From the NCBI RefSeq assembly GCF_038630985.1, contig NZ_CP152049.1, forward strand, positions 4,976,001 to 5,040,000: 64,000 nucleotides of DNA, given 5' to 3'. Source of the DNA: Paenibacillus sp. FSL H8-0548. GTDB taxonomy: Bacteria; Bacillota; Bacilli; Paenibacillales; Paenibacillaceae. Below, piece by piece: positions 26,412 to 36,216 of the stretch. The position numbers were made by a program, and so were the translations under genes. Within the stretch, counting starts at the first letter, position 1, and every line of letters starts with the position of its first letter. The notes beneath the pieces were generated by a model. That model did no database searches. It was not told the DNA's origin and worked only from the letters and a program-made list of their open reading frames with translations.

Positions 26412-27452
26412 CTATTCCCCCTTCATCCTAGTGACAAGATAGAGGAAGAACGGCACACCAATAACTGCAATAATAACACCGATAGCTACTTCCTGTGGAG
26501 GGTTGACAATTCGGCTTCCGATATCTGCCATAACCATAAGCAGACTTCCCAATATAGCCGAGCATGGAATAATCCATCTGTAATCTACACCTACAAGAAA
26601 TCTTGAAATATGTGGAATAATCAAACCTACGAATCCAATGGACCCAACCGCAGATACCGCCGTACCCGCTAATAATAAAACGATAATTACTCCTGCAGCC
26701 TTTACAAGTCCCGTTCTTTGACCTAGCCCTGCAGCAACATCATCACCTAAGCTAAGCAATGTAATCGATCGTGATAATAAGAGCGCACCTAACAAGGCTC
26801 CGATAATCCATGGCCAAACAATTTGAATCTGAACCCATTTTGTTCCGGCTACTCCGCCTGCATACCAGAAAGCCAGATCTTGCCCGATTTTATAATAAAG
26901 AGCTATACCTTCTGTAATAGCCAGCAATAACGCTCCGACAGCAGCCCCAGCTAACGTAAGCCGAACAGGCGTTAAGCCTCCTTTTGCAAGTGAGCCTATA
27001 CCATATACAAGTCCCATTGATACCGCAGCTCCAATAAAACATACCACCATTAATCCCATATACGATATGGATGGAAAAAAGGCGAAGCAGACTGCTAGCA
27101 TAAAACCGGCACCAGCGTTAATGCCAAGCAAGCTCGAATCCGCCAGCGGGTTTCTAGTCATTCCCTGCATAACAGAACCTGCTACTGCAAAAGCAGCACC
27201 TACTAGGGCTGCTGCAACCGCACGCGGCATCCGCAGCTCTTTAATAATTTGATGCTGAATATTATCACTATTAAAGCGAAATACTGCTTCCCAAACTGTA
27301 GATAGACTTATGTCAGCAGCACCGACCGATATCGATAAGGCCAAGGACAATATAAGACCAGCAATCCCACCAAACAAAATAATAGTAGCCCATAAAGGCC
27401 GTGAACGCAGCTTAGTACCCTCCAGCGCATTCACTTTCAAAGGAGAAGACAT
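26412..27452 (-). CDS. Siderophore ABC transporter permease, FecCD family (first subunit)
   Basis: This 346-residue membrane protein is homologous to the next gene, with VMQGMTRNPLADSSLLGINAGAG and VGLIIPHISRFLVG. Sequence wording resembles YfiZ/FeuB-type permeases. It is the first gene of a two-gene operon, with two bases between it and its partner. A Fur-like box lies about 120 bp upstream (27569-27588), consistent with induction under iron limitation. The expected substrate is a ferric siderophore; which one cannot be told. Confidence 0.9.
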   Translation of the reverse strand: MSSPLKVNALEGTKLRSRPLWATIILFGGIAGLILSLALSISVGAADISLSTVWEAVFRFNSDNIQHQIIKELRMPRAVAAALVGAAFAVAGSVMQGMTRNPLADSSLLGINAGAGFMLAVCFAFFPSISYMGLMVVCFIGAAVSMGLVYGIGSLAKGGLTPVRLTLAGAAVGALLLAITEGIALYYKIGQDLAFWYAGGVAGTKWVQIQIVWPWIIGALLGALLLSRSITLLSLGDDVAAGLGQRTGLVKAAGVIIVLLLAGTAVSAVGSIGFVGLIIPHISRFLVGVDYRWIIPCSAILGSLLMVMADIGSRIVNPPQEVAIGVIIAVIGVPFFLYLVTRMKGE

Positions 27453-27568
27453 TAGTTAACTACCTTTCTGTACGTAAACTGTTAGTTAGCGTTTTTATTG
27501 AAATAAACGGTAATAAAACGATACTTAATTCTATAACTATGTAATAATATTAAAAAAACCTGACACAT

Positions 27569-27588
27569 TGATAACGATTCTCGTTTTC
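27569..27588. promoter_or_regulatory. Fur-like box upstream of the permease operon
   Basis: TGATAACGATTCTCG (27569-27583) matches the 7-1-7 Fur core TGATAATNATTATCA at about 12 of 15 positions, and the longer window GATAACGATTCTCGTTTTC matches the classical 19-bp box at 13 of 19. It is the only such match in this gap and stands in front of iron transport genes. Confidence 0.6.
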
Positions 27589-27701
27589 AATATATCAGAT
27601 TTTAATAGTTATTTCAATTAAATTATTAGGTCTTCCGATGATCGCTTGGCGGTATCAGCTATAAATCATGCTCTTACCGCCTTGAATACGATCTGCGTAA
27701 G

Positions 27702-27795
27702 AAGAAACGGCTGTCGCCGTTTTGGCGGCGCTGCGCGTTTGACTCCGGAAAATATAGAAAGAGTATGGCGAAATGATATCCTTTCCTATATTTTA
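27702..27795 (-). repeat. 95-bp two-hairpin dispersed repeat, copy C (inverted)
   Basis: The reverse complement runs from AAAATATAGGAAAG through CATTTCGCCATAC to GCCGCCAAAACGGCGACAG and CCGTTTC. It aligns along its full length with copies A (13659) and B (46296). It lies just beyond the stop of the glycosyltransferase gene at 27807. The rest of the 27453-27806 gap holds the Fur-like box and AT-rich sequence. Confidence 0.8.
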
Positions 27796-27806
27796 AAAAA
27801 CATCGG

Positions 27807-28964
27807 CTACAAGCCGCTTTCCTTTAGCAGCTCCAACCACTGATCTGCAGTATGCTGCCACGTAAATGTCTGCTCCACTCGCTCACGGCTATGCTCGCCT
27901 AGCATTTGTCTTAGCTGCTTATCATGAAGCAGCTGCGAAAGCCTCTCTCGCATCTCCGTTTCAATGTTCTCTTCATTAATTAAATAACCCGTCTCACCAT
28001 CTCGGATAATTTCCTTCATGCCCCCAGCCCGTGTCGCTACGACAGGTACACCGCATGACATGGCCTCGACATTAACAAGTCCAAACGCCTCCCGTTGTCC
28101 TGATGGAACAACGACAACATCCGCAGCAAGCATCCAGCCGGGCACCTCGGAATGCGGTACGTAAGGTACAAATCGAACATAGCCTGGACTTTTCCGTCCC
28201 AAATGCTCAAGCTTTCGAGCATACGAGGTTTTCCGATGCGAGCCATAAAACGGGCTGCCAACGATGACAACGACAAGCTCAGGGTGATTTTTGGCCAGCT
28301 GAGGCACGATATTAAGCAAATGGTGCACACCCTTCAGCGGAATGAGTCTTCCCATGAACAGCACAACCTTTTTATTGCTCAAGCCTCTTTTTCTGCGAAG
28401 ACTATCCCGTATAGCCGCGCCCTCAACAGAGTATTGGGAGGGAAACCGTAATGTATCCACCCCGGGATAAACAACTCGGAGCTTCGATGCGGCCTCTGGT
28501 ACTTTGGATACGACGATTGTTCTTAGAAACTCACTATTTACAATAATTTTATCCGATGCCTGCAAGCATTGATGCAGCTTGGCTGAAGAAATATACGGGG
28601 ATGAAATAAAAGTAGAGGAATGCAAACTAAGCCATACCTTCTTGTCTGGATTCATTCGCTTCATCGTAATCACAAACTGAGGACGGTTCTCGACATCAAT
28701 AATATCAGGAGAAAAGCGCTGCACCGCATGTCCTACCTTATAAATATAGCGCTGCTTGTTACCGGCTGGAAACCGTTCACAAACAACGCCATTAAACTTC
28801 CCGCGACGGGACAATCGCTTGCTTAATCTACCAAAAATTCGAGGCTCTGCGCTCGGTAACAGGAGCGGTGCAAACTTCTCTATTACCCTTTCTACGGAGC
28901 TGCTTCTAGACGAGGGTATAGGAAAGGAGCCCGGGGTGACAATCGCCATCTTAATTGATACCAT
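27807..28964 (-). CDS. GT4 glycosyltransferase, CotSA-like
   Basis: This 385-residue GT-B enzyme has VLFMGRLIPLKGVHHLL in the donor domain and the EX7E signature in EAFGLVNVEAMSCGVPVVA. The overall sequence resembles the spore coat protein CotSA group of Bacillus and Paenibacillus, whose enzymes modify the spore surface. This is a family-level resemblance. AAGGAGG lies 11 bases before ATG 28964; a later ATG six codons in is possible. It stands alone between the permease operon and ytvI, both on the same strand. Confidence 0.75.
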   Translation of the reverse strand: MVSIKMAIVTPGSFPIPSSRSSSVERVIEKFAPLLLPSAEPRIFGRLSKRLSRRGKFNGVVCERFPAGNKQRYIYKVGHAVQRFSPDIIDVENRPQFVITMKRMNPDKKVWLSLHSSTFISSPYISSAKLHQCLQASDKIIVNSEFLRTIVVSKVPEAASKLRVVYPGVDTLRFPSQYSVEGAAIRDSLRRKRGLSNKKVVLFMGRLIPLKGVHHLLNIVPQLAKNHPELVVVIVGSPFYGSHRKTSYARKLEHLGRKSPGYVRFVPYVPHSEVPGWMLAADVVVVPSGQREAFGLVNVEAMSCGVPVVATRAGGMKEIIRDGETGYLINEENIETEMRERLSQLLHDKQLRQMLGEHSRERVEQTFTWQHTADQWLELLKESGL

Positions 28965-29045
28965 CTATTCGAATGCCTCCTTATGATCTGCGATATTGCA
29001 GTATCATACGCTCTGAGCATTCGCTTTGACAGGGCACCAGCCAGC

Positions 29046-30077
29046 CTACAGCTTGAATTTCATTTGAAATAATCCAGCCTTGCGTGCTGCCATATAAATA
29101 ATGACAACTAACGGTCCAATGAAAACACCGATAACGCCTACAAGCTTAAACCCTACATATAAGCTGACAAGTGCTGATAATGAGCCTATTCCTACGGAAT
29201 CGCCCAAAATTTTCGGCTCTACAATACGGCGGAATACGGTAATGACAAGAAACAGGATGAAAAGTCCGACACCTACGTAGACATCACCTGTCACTAGCAA
29301 ATACGTACCCCATGGAACGAGCACCGAGCCAGTACCCAGTATTGGCATAATATCTACGATAATGATCAGCAGAGCAATTGCAAGTGGATATTTCACATTT
29401 AGCACCAGCAGACCAACCAAAGAAATGATATATGTAAGGGCACTCAAAATGAACTGTGAACGCAAGAAGCCAAAAATTGATTTTTTAAGATTATACAGCA
29501 CCGCATTCACTTGTGGCTGCGATTTCTCCTCAAATAAGGACAATACGGTTTCTTTCATCGTATTCAGACTGTAGTTCATCATATAAACCGCGACCAAGAA
29601 AACAATAAAAAAGATAAACATCCCTGGAATGCTTGAGGCGAAGGCGATGACCGAATTCGATAATGTCCCTACCATTTTCGTTAATGTGCTCGTTAGCTCC
29701 ATTAACCACTTTTCCAGTGTTTCAATCGTATCTGGCGGTAAATTTTGATAAAGTGATTGACCCTTCACCATCAAATCGTCAACCAAGCCATTAGCATTTT
29801 CAAAATAATTCGGTACTTTTTTGAAGAAAGCAACAAGCTCTGCAATAATTTTGACGCCGAGCAAGGCAATCAGACCAATAATAATAACTGTAAACAGGCT
29901 GCTTGATATGGTAGCTGCTAGGAGCCTATTCATTCGAAACCTTTTCATGAACAGCTGATTAAGCGGCTCCAGAGATATAGCTACAACAAGTGCAAGCATG
30001 AAAGGAGCTCCTACAGTAAAAAACAAATAGAGCAGCAGCAATCCTAAAGCAACGAATATTATTGTCTTAATCGACAA
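29046..30077 (-). CDS. ytvI: Sporulation integral membrane protein YtvI (AI-2E transporter superfamily)
   Basis: This 343-residue protein has about seven to eight membrane segments in the order usual for the AI-2E/PerM family: two at the N-terminus, a soluble region with amphipathic helices (about residues 80-150), then five or six more with GFLRSQFILSALTY and IVDIMPILGTG. YtvI is the family member found in nearly all endospore formers and expressed during sporulation. Assignment to YtvI rather than a vegetative paralog such as YueF rests on overall resemblance. Confidence 0.8.
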   Translation of the reverse strand: MSIKTIIFVALGLLLLYLFFTVGAPFMLALVVAISLEPLNQLFMKRFRMNRLLAATISSSLFTVIIIGLIALLGVKIIAELVAFFKKVPNYFENANGLVDDLMVKGQSLYQNLPPDTIETLEKWLMELTSTLTKMVGTLSNSVIAFASSIPGMFIFFIVFLVAVYMMNYSLNTMKETVLSLFEEKSQPQVNAVLYNLKKSIFGFLRSQFILSALTYIISLVGLLVLNVKYPLAIALLIIIVDIMPILGTGSVLVPWGTYLLVTGDVYVGVGLFILFLVITVFRRIVEPKILGDSVGIGSLSALVSLYVGFKLVGVIGVFIGPLVVIIYMAARKAGLFQMKFKL

Positions 30078-30145
30078 TAGCTTCTCCTCCTCTCTATTAC
30101 TTTATATGCGCTTAATGCCGCTGTTAAACCTGAATTTCCTGCCTC

Positions 30146-31285
30146 TTACTCGAGCACAGCGCTGCGTTCATGAAAATTGACATCTTTATAGTACATATCT
30201 TTTACAAGAAGATTAGGTCCGCAGCAGGCCGCTGCTGGACAATGACAGTTGACGCTTTGAGCGAGCGAATGGTCGAGCCACTTATCGAACAGCTCTTCCA
30301 GCTTAGCAGTGCCAATATTGCCGAAGGCAGGGACATCAGAGAAATCGGTAACATAAACATCACCAGTAAACAAATTAACATTCAGTCGATTGCGGCCATC
30401 AGGATCATTGCGAACCGTAACATTCGGCTCCTTCAACAATTTTCTTAACAGCTCACGCTCCGCATGATTGGTGCTGCATTGATAGAAGGGCAAGGTTCCG
30501 AAGAGCATCCATACTGATTTGTCTCTAGCACTTAGTAATCGGTCGATAGCCTCCAACATTTGCTCACGTGACAGCACTGGCAAATCCTTGGCAAAGGAGC
30601 TTGGATACATCGGATGCACCTCATGCCGCTGACAGCCCATTTCAACGATAAGCTCATGGATCTGATCGATTTTATCATAGGTTCTGTAATTGATCATGGA
30701 CTCAGCAGAAACGAGAACACCTGTCTCGCTTAGAAGCTTCGCATTCTCAATCATGCGATTATATAGCTTGGTCGCCGCTTCAAGCGACACATGATGACCT
30801 GCTTTCGCAAATCCAATTTGGTGAAAGTCCTCCGGCGACGTATAATTGAAAGAAATATGCATTACATCGAGATAAGGAGCCAGTTGCTCATAACGTTTGT
30901 ATGGAAGCGTTACGTTCGAATTAATTTGCGAACGAATGCCGCGGCTGCGCGCATATTGAAGCAGAGGCACCATATAATCTCGTACCGTTCGATCGGAGAA
31001 GGTAGGCTCCCCACCTGTTATGCTAATGGTCTCCAAATGCTCTACCTCATCTAGACGATCAAGCATTTGCTTAAGTGGAAGCTTAGCAGGCTCCGAGATG
31101 ACGAGCGTGTCTCCCACGGCGCAATGCTCGCAGCGCATATTGCATAGATTGGTTACCGTCATTTCCACGCTAGTTAAACGATGCCGTCCGAATTGCTGAA
31201 GCGAGCGAATCGGATCCCACGGATCATTCGTCGGCGACAGCTTCGAGAGCGGTCTTGTAGTTTGTTGAATATCAATTGTGTTCAT
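30146..31285 (-). CDS. yfkAB: Radical SAM protein YfkAB
   Basis: ATG 31285 is chosen over a GTG 12 bases upstream. The 379-residue protein has the radical SAM cluster CNMRCEHC (Cys48, Cys52, Cys55), the glycine-rich ITGGEPT segment, and a C-terminal cysteine cluster HCPAAACCGP with the CxCxxxxC motif that names this family. These features indicate at least one, probably two, 4Fe-4S clusters. The reaction catalysed by YfkAB is not known. It lies downstream of an HD-GYP gene but is separated from it by that gene's terminator. Confidence 0.85.
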   Translation of the reverse strand: MNTIDIQQTTRPLSKLSPTNDPWDPIRSLQQFGRHRLTSVEMTVTNLCNMRCEHCAVGDTLVISEPAKLPLKQMLDRLDEVEHLETISITGGEPTFSDRTVRDYMVPLLQYARSRGIRSQINSNVTLPYKRYEQLAPYLDVMHISFNYTSPEDFHQIGFAKAGHHVSLEAATKLYNRMIENAKLLSETGVLVSAESMINYRTYDKIDQIHELIVEMGCQRHEVHPMYPSSFAKDLPVLSREQMLEAIDRLLSARDKSVWMLFGTLPFYQCSTNHAERELLRKLLKEPNVTVRNDPDGRNRLNVNLFTGDVYVTDFSDVPAFGNIGTAKLEELFDKWLDHSLAQSVNCHCPAAACCGPNLLVKDMYYKDVNFHERSAVLE

Positions 31286-31380
31286 TATTCTCAGCACCTG
31301 ACTTATATCTGGATTAAATCATTCTTTATTTATTGTAATGCTCGAGTGCAAAGTAAGCAAATAAAACGAGAAAAAACGAG

Positions 31381-31402
31381 AAAAAGGAGCCTTATCGGCT
31401 CC
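31381..31402 (-). terminator. Terminator of the HD-GYP gene
   Basis: On the minus strand GGAGCC-GATAA-GGCTCC is followed by five T. It lies 15 bases beyond the stop at 31418. Confidence 0.85.
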
Positions 31403-31417
31403 CCAGCTCAAAAACCC

Positions 31418-32536
31418 CTATATGCCCGACGCACGCTGAATATCCGTAATATCGTCATTCACGCTTACAATCATCACCGTAAGCTGCTTCGATAGGTCTA
31501 CTTCATAAGGGAGCTTTAGCTCCTCGCCTGCTTCATTATACAATACACGGACAATCGGTCTATGCGGATAAGAATGATTAAGATCAGATACGATGCCCAT
31601 TTCGCCAGTTTGCAGCTTTACGGTAATTCCAATAGGATAGATTGCCACCTTGTCACGGAACAACTGCAGCATTTGCTGCTCATACAGTGTTCCTGTCCCC
31701 GCATACAGCCGCTCAATCGCATGATGTGGCAGCATCGGCGAGCTGTATATACGATTTGTCGTCATCGCATCATACGAATCGACCAGCCCAATCCACTTCG
31801 CATAATCATGAATCTCATTACCCTTGATCCCCCGCGGATAACCGCTTCCGTCAATACGCTCATGATGCTGAAAAGCACAATGTGCAACAAGAAGCGGCAA
31901 ATTCGGCTCATCCTTGAGCAGCTCATAACCAATTTTAGCGTGCTGCTTGATCGCTTCATATTCCTCATTCGTTAGAGATCCAGGCTTCTTCAGCACATCA
32001 ACCGGAATCTGTGTTTTGCCGATATCATGCAGCAGCGCACCCATGCCAAGCGTAGTCAACTCATCTCTAGAATAGCCGTTTGACATGCCAAGCAGCGTGG
32101 TGTAGACACAAACATTCAAAGAATGCTGGTATAAATAATGATCAACTGAGCTCATATCCATCAGCATGATCATAGCATCACCATTTCCAGATAAATCATC
32201 AATAATCATATTCATCATTTGCTTAAATGGCTGAGCTATATAAGGATAGGTAGTACCCTTCTTACGCTTAGGACGATCCATCATTTCACGAAAGCTGGTA
32301 CGAATTTCTTTGAGTGCAATCATCATCGTATCCTCGCTAATAATAGAAGGAGGAACAATATCATCCGTTCTCGGATCTGATATATAAACATATTGTATTC
32401 CGCATTGCTCTAAGCGGAAAATTAGTCGTTCCGTCAGTTCAATATTCTCACCAAGCAAGACAAGACCTTCTTGCGAAAAAATCTTTTTGGCCAGCTTCAT
32501 GCCCGACCTGCATCTCGATATTGGCAGCAAACGCAT
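31418..32536 (-). CDS. HD-GYP domain phosphodiesterase
   Basis: This 372-residue cytosolic protein has an N-terminal region of about 110 residues, similar in position to the DUF3391-like sensor of HD-GYP proteins, followed by an HD-GYP domain with HDIGK (His170-Asp171) and HHERIDGSGYP (GYP at 232-234). Both metal-binding and signature residues are intact, so cyclic-di-GMP hydrolysis is likely. There is no receiver domain or membrane segment. A second intact HD-GYP protein is at 36217 and a GGDEF-EAL protein at 48244. Confidence 0.87.
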   Translation of the reverse strand: MRLLPISRCRSGMKLAKKIFSQEGLVLLGENIELTERLIFRLEQCGIQYVYISDPRTDDIVPPSIISEDTMMIALKEIRTSFREMMDRPKRKKGTTYPYIAQPFKQMMNMIIDDLSGNGDAMIMLMDMSSVDHYLYQHSLNVCVYTTLLGMSNGYSRDELTTLGMGALLHDIGKTQIPVDVLKKPGSLTNEEYEAIKQHAKIGYELLKDEPNLPLLVAHCAFQHHERIDGSGYPRGIKGNEIHDYAKWIGLVDSYDAMTTNRIYSSPMLPHHAIERLYAGTGTLYEQQMLQLFRDKVAIYPIGITVKLQTGEMGIVSDLNHSYPHRPIVRVLYNEAGEELKLPYEVDLSKQLTVMIVSVNDDITDIQRASGI

Positions 32537-32685
32537 TTTCTCGATCCTTCCCCATAAAAAGATATGCTAAATATTACATCGGAAAAAGTCGCTCGTAATA
32601 TTAATGTACGGGAAAACCGAGAAAATCGCAACCATTTTTTAGTGTTTTTTCGACATAAATTGTCGGTAACCGTCACATTTTTCGA

Positions 32686-34134
32686 TTAAACTGAAACATC
32701 TCGCCAACGCAGCTGGTGGCATTCGATAAGAGCCGACGTATTTTTTAATTGGGAAGCAATGACATCTCGAATGAATTCAGGCAAATAATACGTGAATTGA
32801 GCAGCTTTAGCCAAGGTCTCATAACCAGCCTTGAAACTGAACATATCGATCGTGCCAACCGTATATAGACGTGAGTCCACTAACGGATCGCCATTAACTT
32901 CAACAGAAACGATTTTGCTCATCGGCGGAAGGGAGGAATCATACGTTAACCGCATGCCGTCAATCGCGAGCGTGCCAAGCACCTCGCCCCGAAATCCATA
33001 CCCTTTAATGGGCTTATGAATGAATTCAGGCAACAGTGCCTGCTCAAGCGCGATTCTTATTTCAATGCCTTCAATGCTTATCCGGCAGGGATTGATTGGT
33101 GATGGACAGAGGGCATGCAATTCTCCCTCCGTTACATCACCCTTAGCGAGGCCGCCGAGCAGCTGTCCTGTGTTGACGATGCCAATCTCGGCATCAGTCC
33201 AGTAACGCAAGCCGGCTGCCAGAAGATTGACGAGCGGCGATTCTTTCTCGACTCTGGCTGGCAGCGGACTGTCGAGTCTTTCAATGACACGGCTCAGACG
33301 CTGCTGAGCCGTATTTCGGTAGCTGCTGATGATCGCAGCAGCAGCAGGATGCTCTGCCCATGCGGCAGTAGGTACGCATGCAGCTCGAAATATAGGACGA
33401 GATGAGATCGAATCGATTCCGATTTCAACTCTTCCGATATACTCTCCGAATTTACCGGCCGCACAGATCGTCGTATTGCCGATTACAATCGGCACCTCTA
33501 ATAAATGATGCGTGTGAGCACCCAGTATTAGATCGATCTGCGGTATCCTCTCCGCCATTTGCCTGTCATTAGACAGTCCCAGATGCGACATCACGACAAG
33601 AACATCAACCTGCTCGCGCAGCTGCTCTGCTTGCCTCCTAACCGCTTCAAAAGGATCAGTAACCTGCCACCCAAGCAGTGAATAAAAGTCCGTAAATGCA
33701 GCCGTAACCCCAATAATGCCGAATCGCAGCCCATCCTTATTAATGATGGTGCTTGGAAGAAGCCAGTCAGGCTGCTCTTGTGTTGCAGTCTCCAGCATAT
33801 TAGCACACACTACCGCAAATTTCGCACGGTTTGTATAAGCGTCCGCAATTGTCTGAAAAGCGTAGGTCAAGCCCTCATTATTACCAAGGGTAACAGCCTC
33901 ATAACCAGCATCGTTCAACAATTCCACATTAACTATTCCATCGCTGCCTTCTGTTTCTACCCGCATTCGATCCATATGATCGCCGATGTCTAAGGCCAGC
34001 ACCCGATCACTGCCGTAGGTTCGCCGCTCCTCTGATATAATAGAGGCGATTTTGGCTGCATGCTCCAGACGACTATGGATATCATTGCTATGAAGGAGCA
34101 CTACCCGTGTACGAAAGCTGTCTGTCAAGTTCAT
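32686..34134 (-). CDS. yunD: YunD-like metallophosphatase (5'-nucleotidase family)
   Basis: This 482-residue protein has an N-terminal calcineurin-type metallophosphatase domain: LLHSNDIHSRLE, LDIGDHMD, LGNNE, VMSHLG and GAHTHH supply the metal ligands. The C-terminal part is the 5'-nucleotidase substrate domain (about 290-482). Unlike secreted UshA/YfkN it has no signal peptide and should be cytosolic, as for YunD of Bacillus. In Bacillus subtilis yunD and yunC are close neighbours; here a yunC homolog is 12 kb away at 46401. A 149-bp AT-rich gap separates it from the HD-GYP gene. Confidence 0.8.
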   Translation of the reverse strand: MNLTDSFRTRVVLLHSNDIHSRLEHAAKIASIISEERRTYGSDRVLALDIGDHMDRMRVETEGSDGIVNVELLNDAGYEAVTLGNNEGLTYAFQTIADAYTNRAKFAVVCANMLETATQEQPDWLLPSTIINKDGLRFGIIGVTAAFTDFYSLLGWQVTDPFEAVRRQAEQLREQVDVLVVMSHLGLSNDRQMAERIPQIDLILGAHTHHLLEVPIVIGNTTICAAGKFGEYIGRVEIGIDSISSRPIFRAACVPTAAWAEHPAAAAIISSYRNTAQQRLSRVIERLDSPLPARVEKESPLVNLLAAGLRYWTDAEIGIVNTGQLLGGLAKGDVTEGELHALCPSPINPCRISIEGIEIRIALEQALLPEFIHKPIKGYGFRGEVLGTLAIDGMRLTYDSSLPPMSKIVSVEVNGDPLVDSRLYTVGTIDMFSFKAGYETLAKAAQFTYYLPEFIRDVIASQLKNTSALIECHQLRWRDVSV

Positions 34135-34169
34135 CCACGCCTCCCAGCTTCTATTCTAACTGGCTATCG

Positions 34170-35171
34170 CTAGCCCCCTATTTGCGACATTCGACGCTCT
34201 GTTGGGATGTGAGATTGCTCACCATCCGCGAGCTTCGCTGCCATTTCATGATTCTCCGGCTTAATGTCCATCGCTCGAAGGAGCAATTGCTTCATTTCCT
34301 CCGGATGGCCAAAGGCTTCCTTTACATTCAATTCATCGACCCAATAAAGACAAGGCTTAATCGAGCCGTCTGCCGTTAAGCGTAATCGATTGCAGTTGCT
34401 GCAAAAATGATCGCTTATAGGATGTATAAGTCCGAATGATCCGCGTGCACCCTTCATCTGCCAATCATCGGAAGGCCCGTTACCGTGTACATTTGCTCTC
34501 CTGCTAATATCATATCCTTCTTGCCCAGCAACCTCGAGCACACGAGTGAGTGACAAATAGTGCTTTTTCCAATTTTCATCCGCGTGACCAATCGGCATAT
34601 ATTCAATAAATCTAACATGCAAAGGCTGCTCATAAGCAAGCTTAAGAAATGATGCAATTTCATCCTCGTTGACTTCCTTGAGAAGCACGCAGTTCAGCTT
34701 TATTGGTTCAAAGCCCACAGCAGCTGCTGCTTCGATGCCCTCCATAACCTTTTTAAGCTCGCCGCGCCTTGCTATAAAGCGAAATCTTGAGGAGTCCAGT
34801 GTATCGAGACTAATATTAACACGATTCAAGCCAGCCGCTTTAAGCGCTTCAGCTTGCTTCGCTAGAAAAATTCCATTAGTCGTTAATGCTATATCTCGAA
34901 TGCCAGGAATGGCAGATAAACGGCTAATTAAACGATCAAGGCCAGGGCGAATCAATGGCTCACCGCCAGTAATACGAAGCTTCGTAATGCCGAGCGCTGC
35001 GCCCGCCTCGACTACCTCGACGATGTGATCATAAGATAATAGATTTTCGGATTCAGTGAATTCCATTCCTTCCTCCGGCATGCAATACAAACATCGCAAA
35101 TTACAACGATCAGTTACTGAAATTCGCAAGTAATCATGTACCCGTCCAAAACGATCCGTCAATATAGGCAT
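34170..35171 (-). CDS. moaA: GTP 3',8-cyclase (molybdenum cofactor)
   Basis: MoaA is the radical SAM enzyme that makes the first molybdopterin intermediate from GTP. ATG 35171 has GGGAG eight bases upstream; the GTG at 35180 lies inside that site. The 333-residue product has the N-terminal cluster CNLRCLYC (Cys23, Cys27, Cys30), the C-terminal cluster beginning CSNCNRLRLT and the double glycine at the extreme C-terminus, all required for activity. It is divergent from a MoaD-MoaE fusion. No other moa or moe genes and no molybdoenzyme are in the window. Confidence 0.95.
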   Translation of the reverse strand: MPILTDRFGRVHDYLRISVTDRCNLRCLYCMPEEGMEFTESENLLSYDHIVEVVEAGAALGITKLRITGGEPLIRPGLDRLISRLSAIPGIRDIALTTNGIFLAKQAEALKAAGLNRVNISLDTLDSSRFRFIARRGELKKVMEGIEAAAAVGFEPIKLNCVLLKEVNEDEIASFLKLAYEQPLHVRFIEYMPIGHADENWKKHYLSLTRVLEVAGQEGYDISRRANVHGNGPSDDWQMKGARGSFGLIHPISDHFCSNCNRLRLTADGSIKPCLYWVDELNVKEAFGHPEEMKQLLLRAMDIKPENHEMAAKLADGEQSHIPTERRMSQIGG

Positions 35172-35273
35172 GAATCTCACTCCCTTTCTGTCTATTTATC
35201 AGCATAACATTTTTTATTAAATTATGATATTCTAGAAGCAGCTAAAAACCTACATGATGAGAGGTAACATACC

Positions 35274-36008
35274 ATGACATATAACTGGTCTATTCAATTG
35301 TTTGCAGGGCTGCCTGAGCGTCTAGGTACCACCGTTATAAACATGCAATCCGATGCTGAAGCTATGAGTGTTGCTGATTTAAAAGCCGCTATATCTGCTT
35401 TATATCCTGCTCATGCCGCAATTATTCACGTTTCATTTATCGCCTGCAATCAGGCTTACGCTGCCGATGAAATACTCGTCAATGCATCAGATGAGCTTGC
35501 CCTGCTGCCCCCTGTCTCAGGCGGCGAGGGACAGGCCTCGCCCGCTTCCGAGTCGGTACAACGGTATGTCATTACGACCGATACGATAAGCGCCGATGAT
35601 GTGCTCGCGAAAGTCATTGTTCCCGAGCATGGAGCTGCGCTCACCTTCGTTGGAACGACTCGAGAATGGACGCACGGTCAGCGTACTGTGCGACTTGAAT
35701 ACGAAGCCTACGCTCCTATGGCTATCGCAACCATGCAGCAAATAGGCGATGAAATTGCCGAGCGCTGGCAGGGCGCCTTATGCGCCATCACACACCGTGT
35801 TGGCGTCGTAGGCTTGGCAGAAACTAGCGTTGCCATCGCGGTATCCTCAGCCCATCGAGAAAGCTGCTACGAGGCTAGCAGGTACGCAATTGAACGTCTC
35901 AAGCAAATCGTACCGATATGGAAGAAAGAAATTTGGGAGGATGGCTCAGAGTGGAAAGGTCATCAGCTTGGACCTTGGAATCCAATCGAGAAACTATCCG
36001 AGTTTTAG
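35274..36008 (+). CDS. Molybdopterin synthase, MoaD-MoaE fusion
   Basis: This 244-residue protein joins both synthase subunits. Residues 1-84 are a MoaD-type ubiquitin fold ending LPPVSGG, where the Gly83-Gly84 pair is normally the free C-terminus that becomes thiocarboxylated. A short linker EGQASPASESVQ follows, then MoaE from about residue 97 with VGTTREWTHG, the VGVVG strand and Lys217/Lys218 in IWKKEIWEDG. In Mycobacterium the comparable fusion MoaX is cut after the double glycine; whether that occurs here is unknown. It is divergent from moaA across about 100 bp. Confidence 0.9.
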   Translation: MTYNWSIQLFAGLPERLGTTVINMQSDAEAMSVADLKAAISALYPAHAAIIHVSFIACNQAYAADEILVNASDELALLPPVSGGEGQASPASESVQRYVITTDTISADDVLAKVIVPEHGAALTFVGTTREWTHGQRTVRLEYEAYAPMAIATMQQIGDEIAERWQGALCAITHRVGVVGLAETSVAIAVSSAHRESCYEASRYAIERLKQIVPIWKKEIWEDGSEWKGHQLGPWNPIEKLSEF

Positions 36009-36216
36009 TTTCCTTCTTCCTACTCATCTATGGGCGGAATGGGACCGGCATAGTCTTTTTTACTATTCCCCTCCACATCCCGCTCAAAAATTAAATCGTT
36101 TTTTGTCGAATTAATAGGCATTTAGTCACTATTGCAATACCCTCTTATTGCCAATTAGATCAAAGGTTGTTAGTATTGTAGGTACATTAGTTACTACAAT
36201 ATATTGAGGTGTCTTC

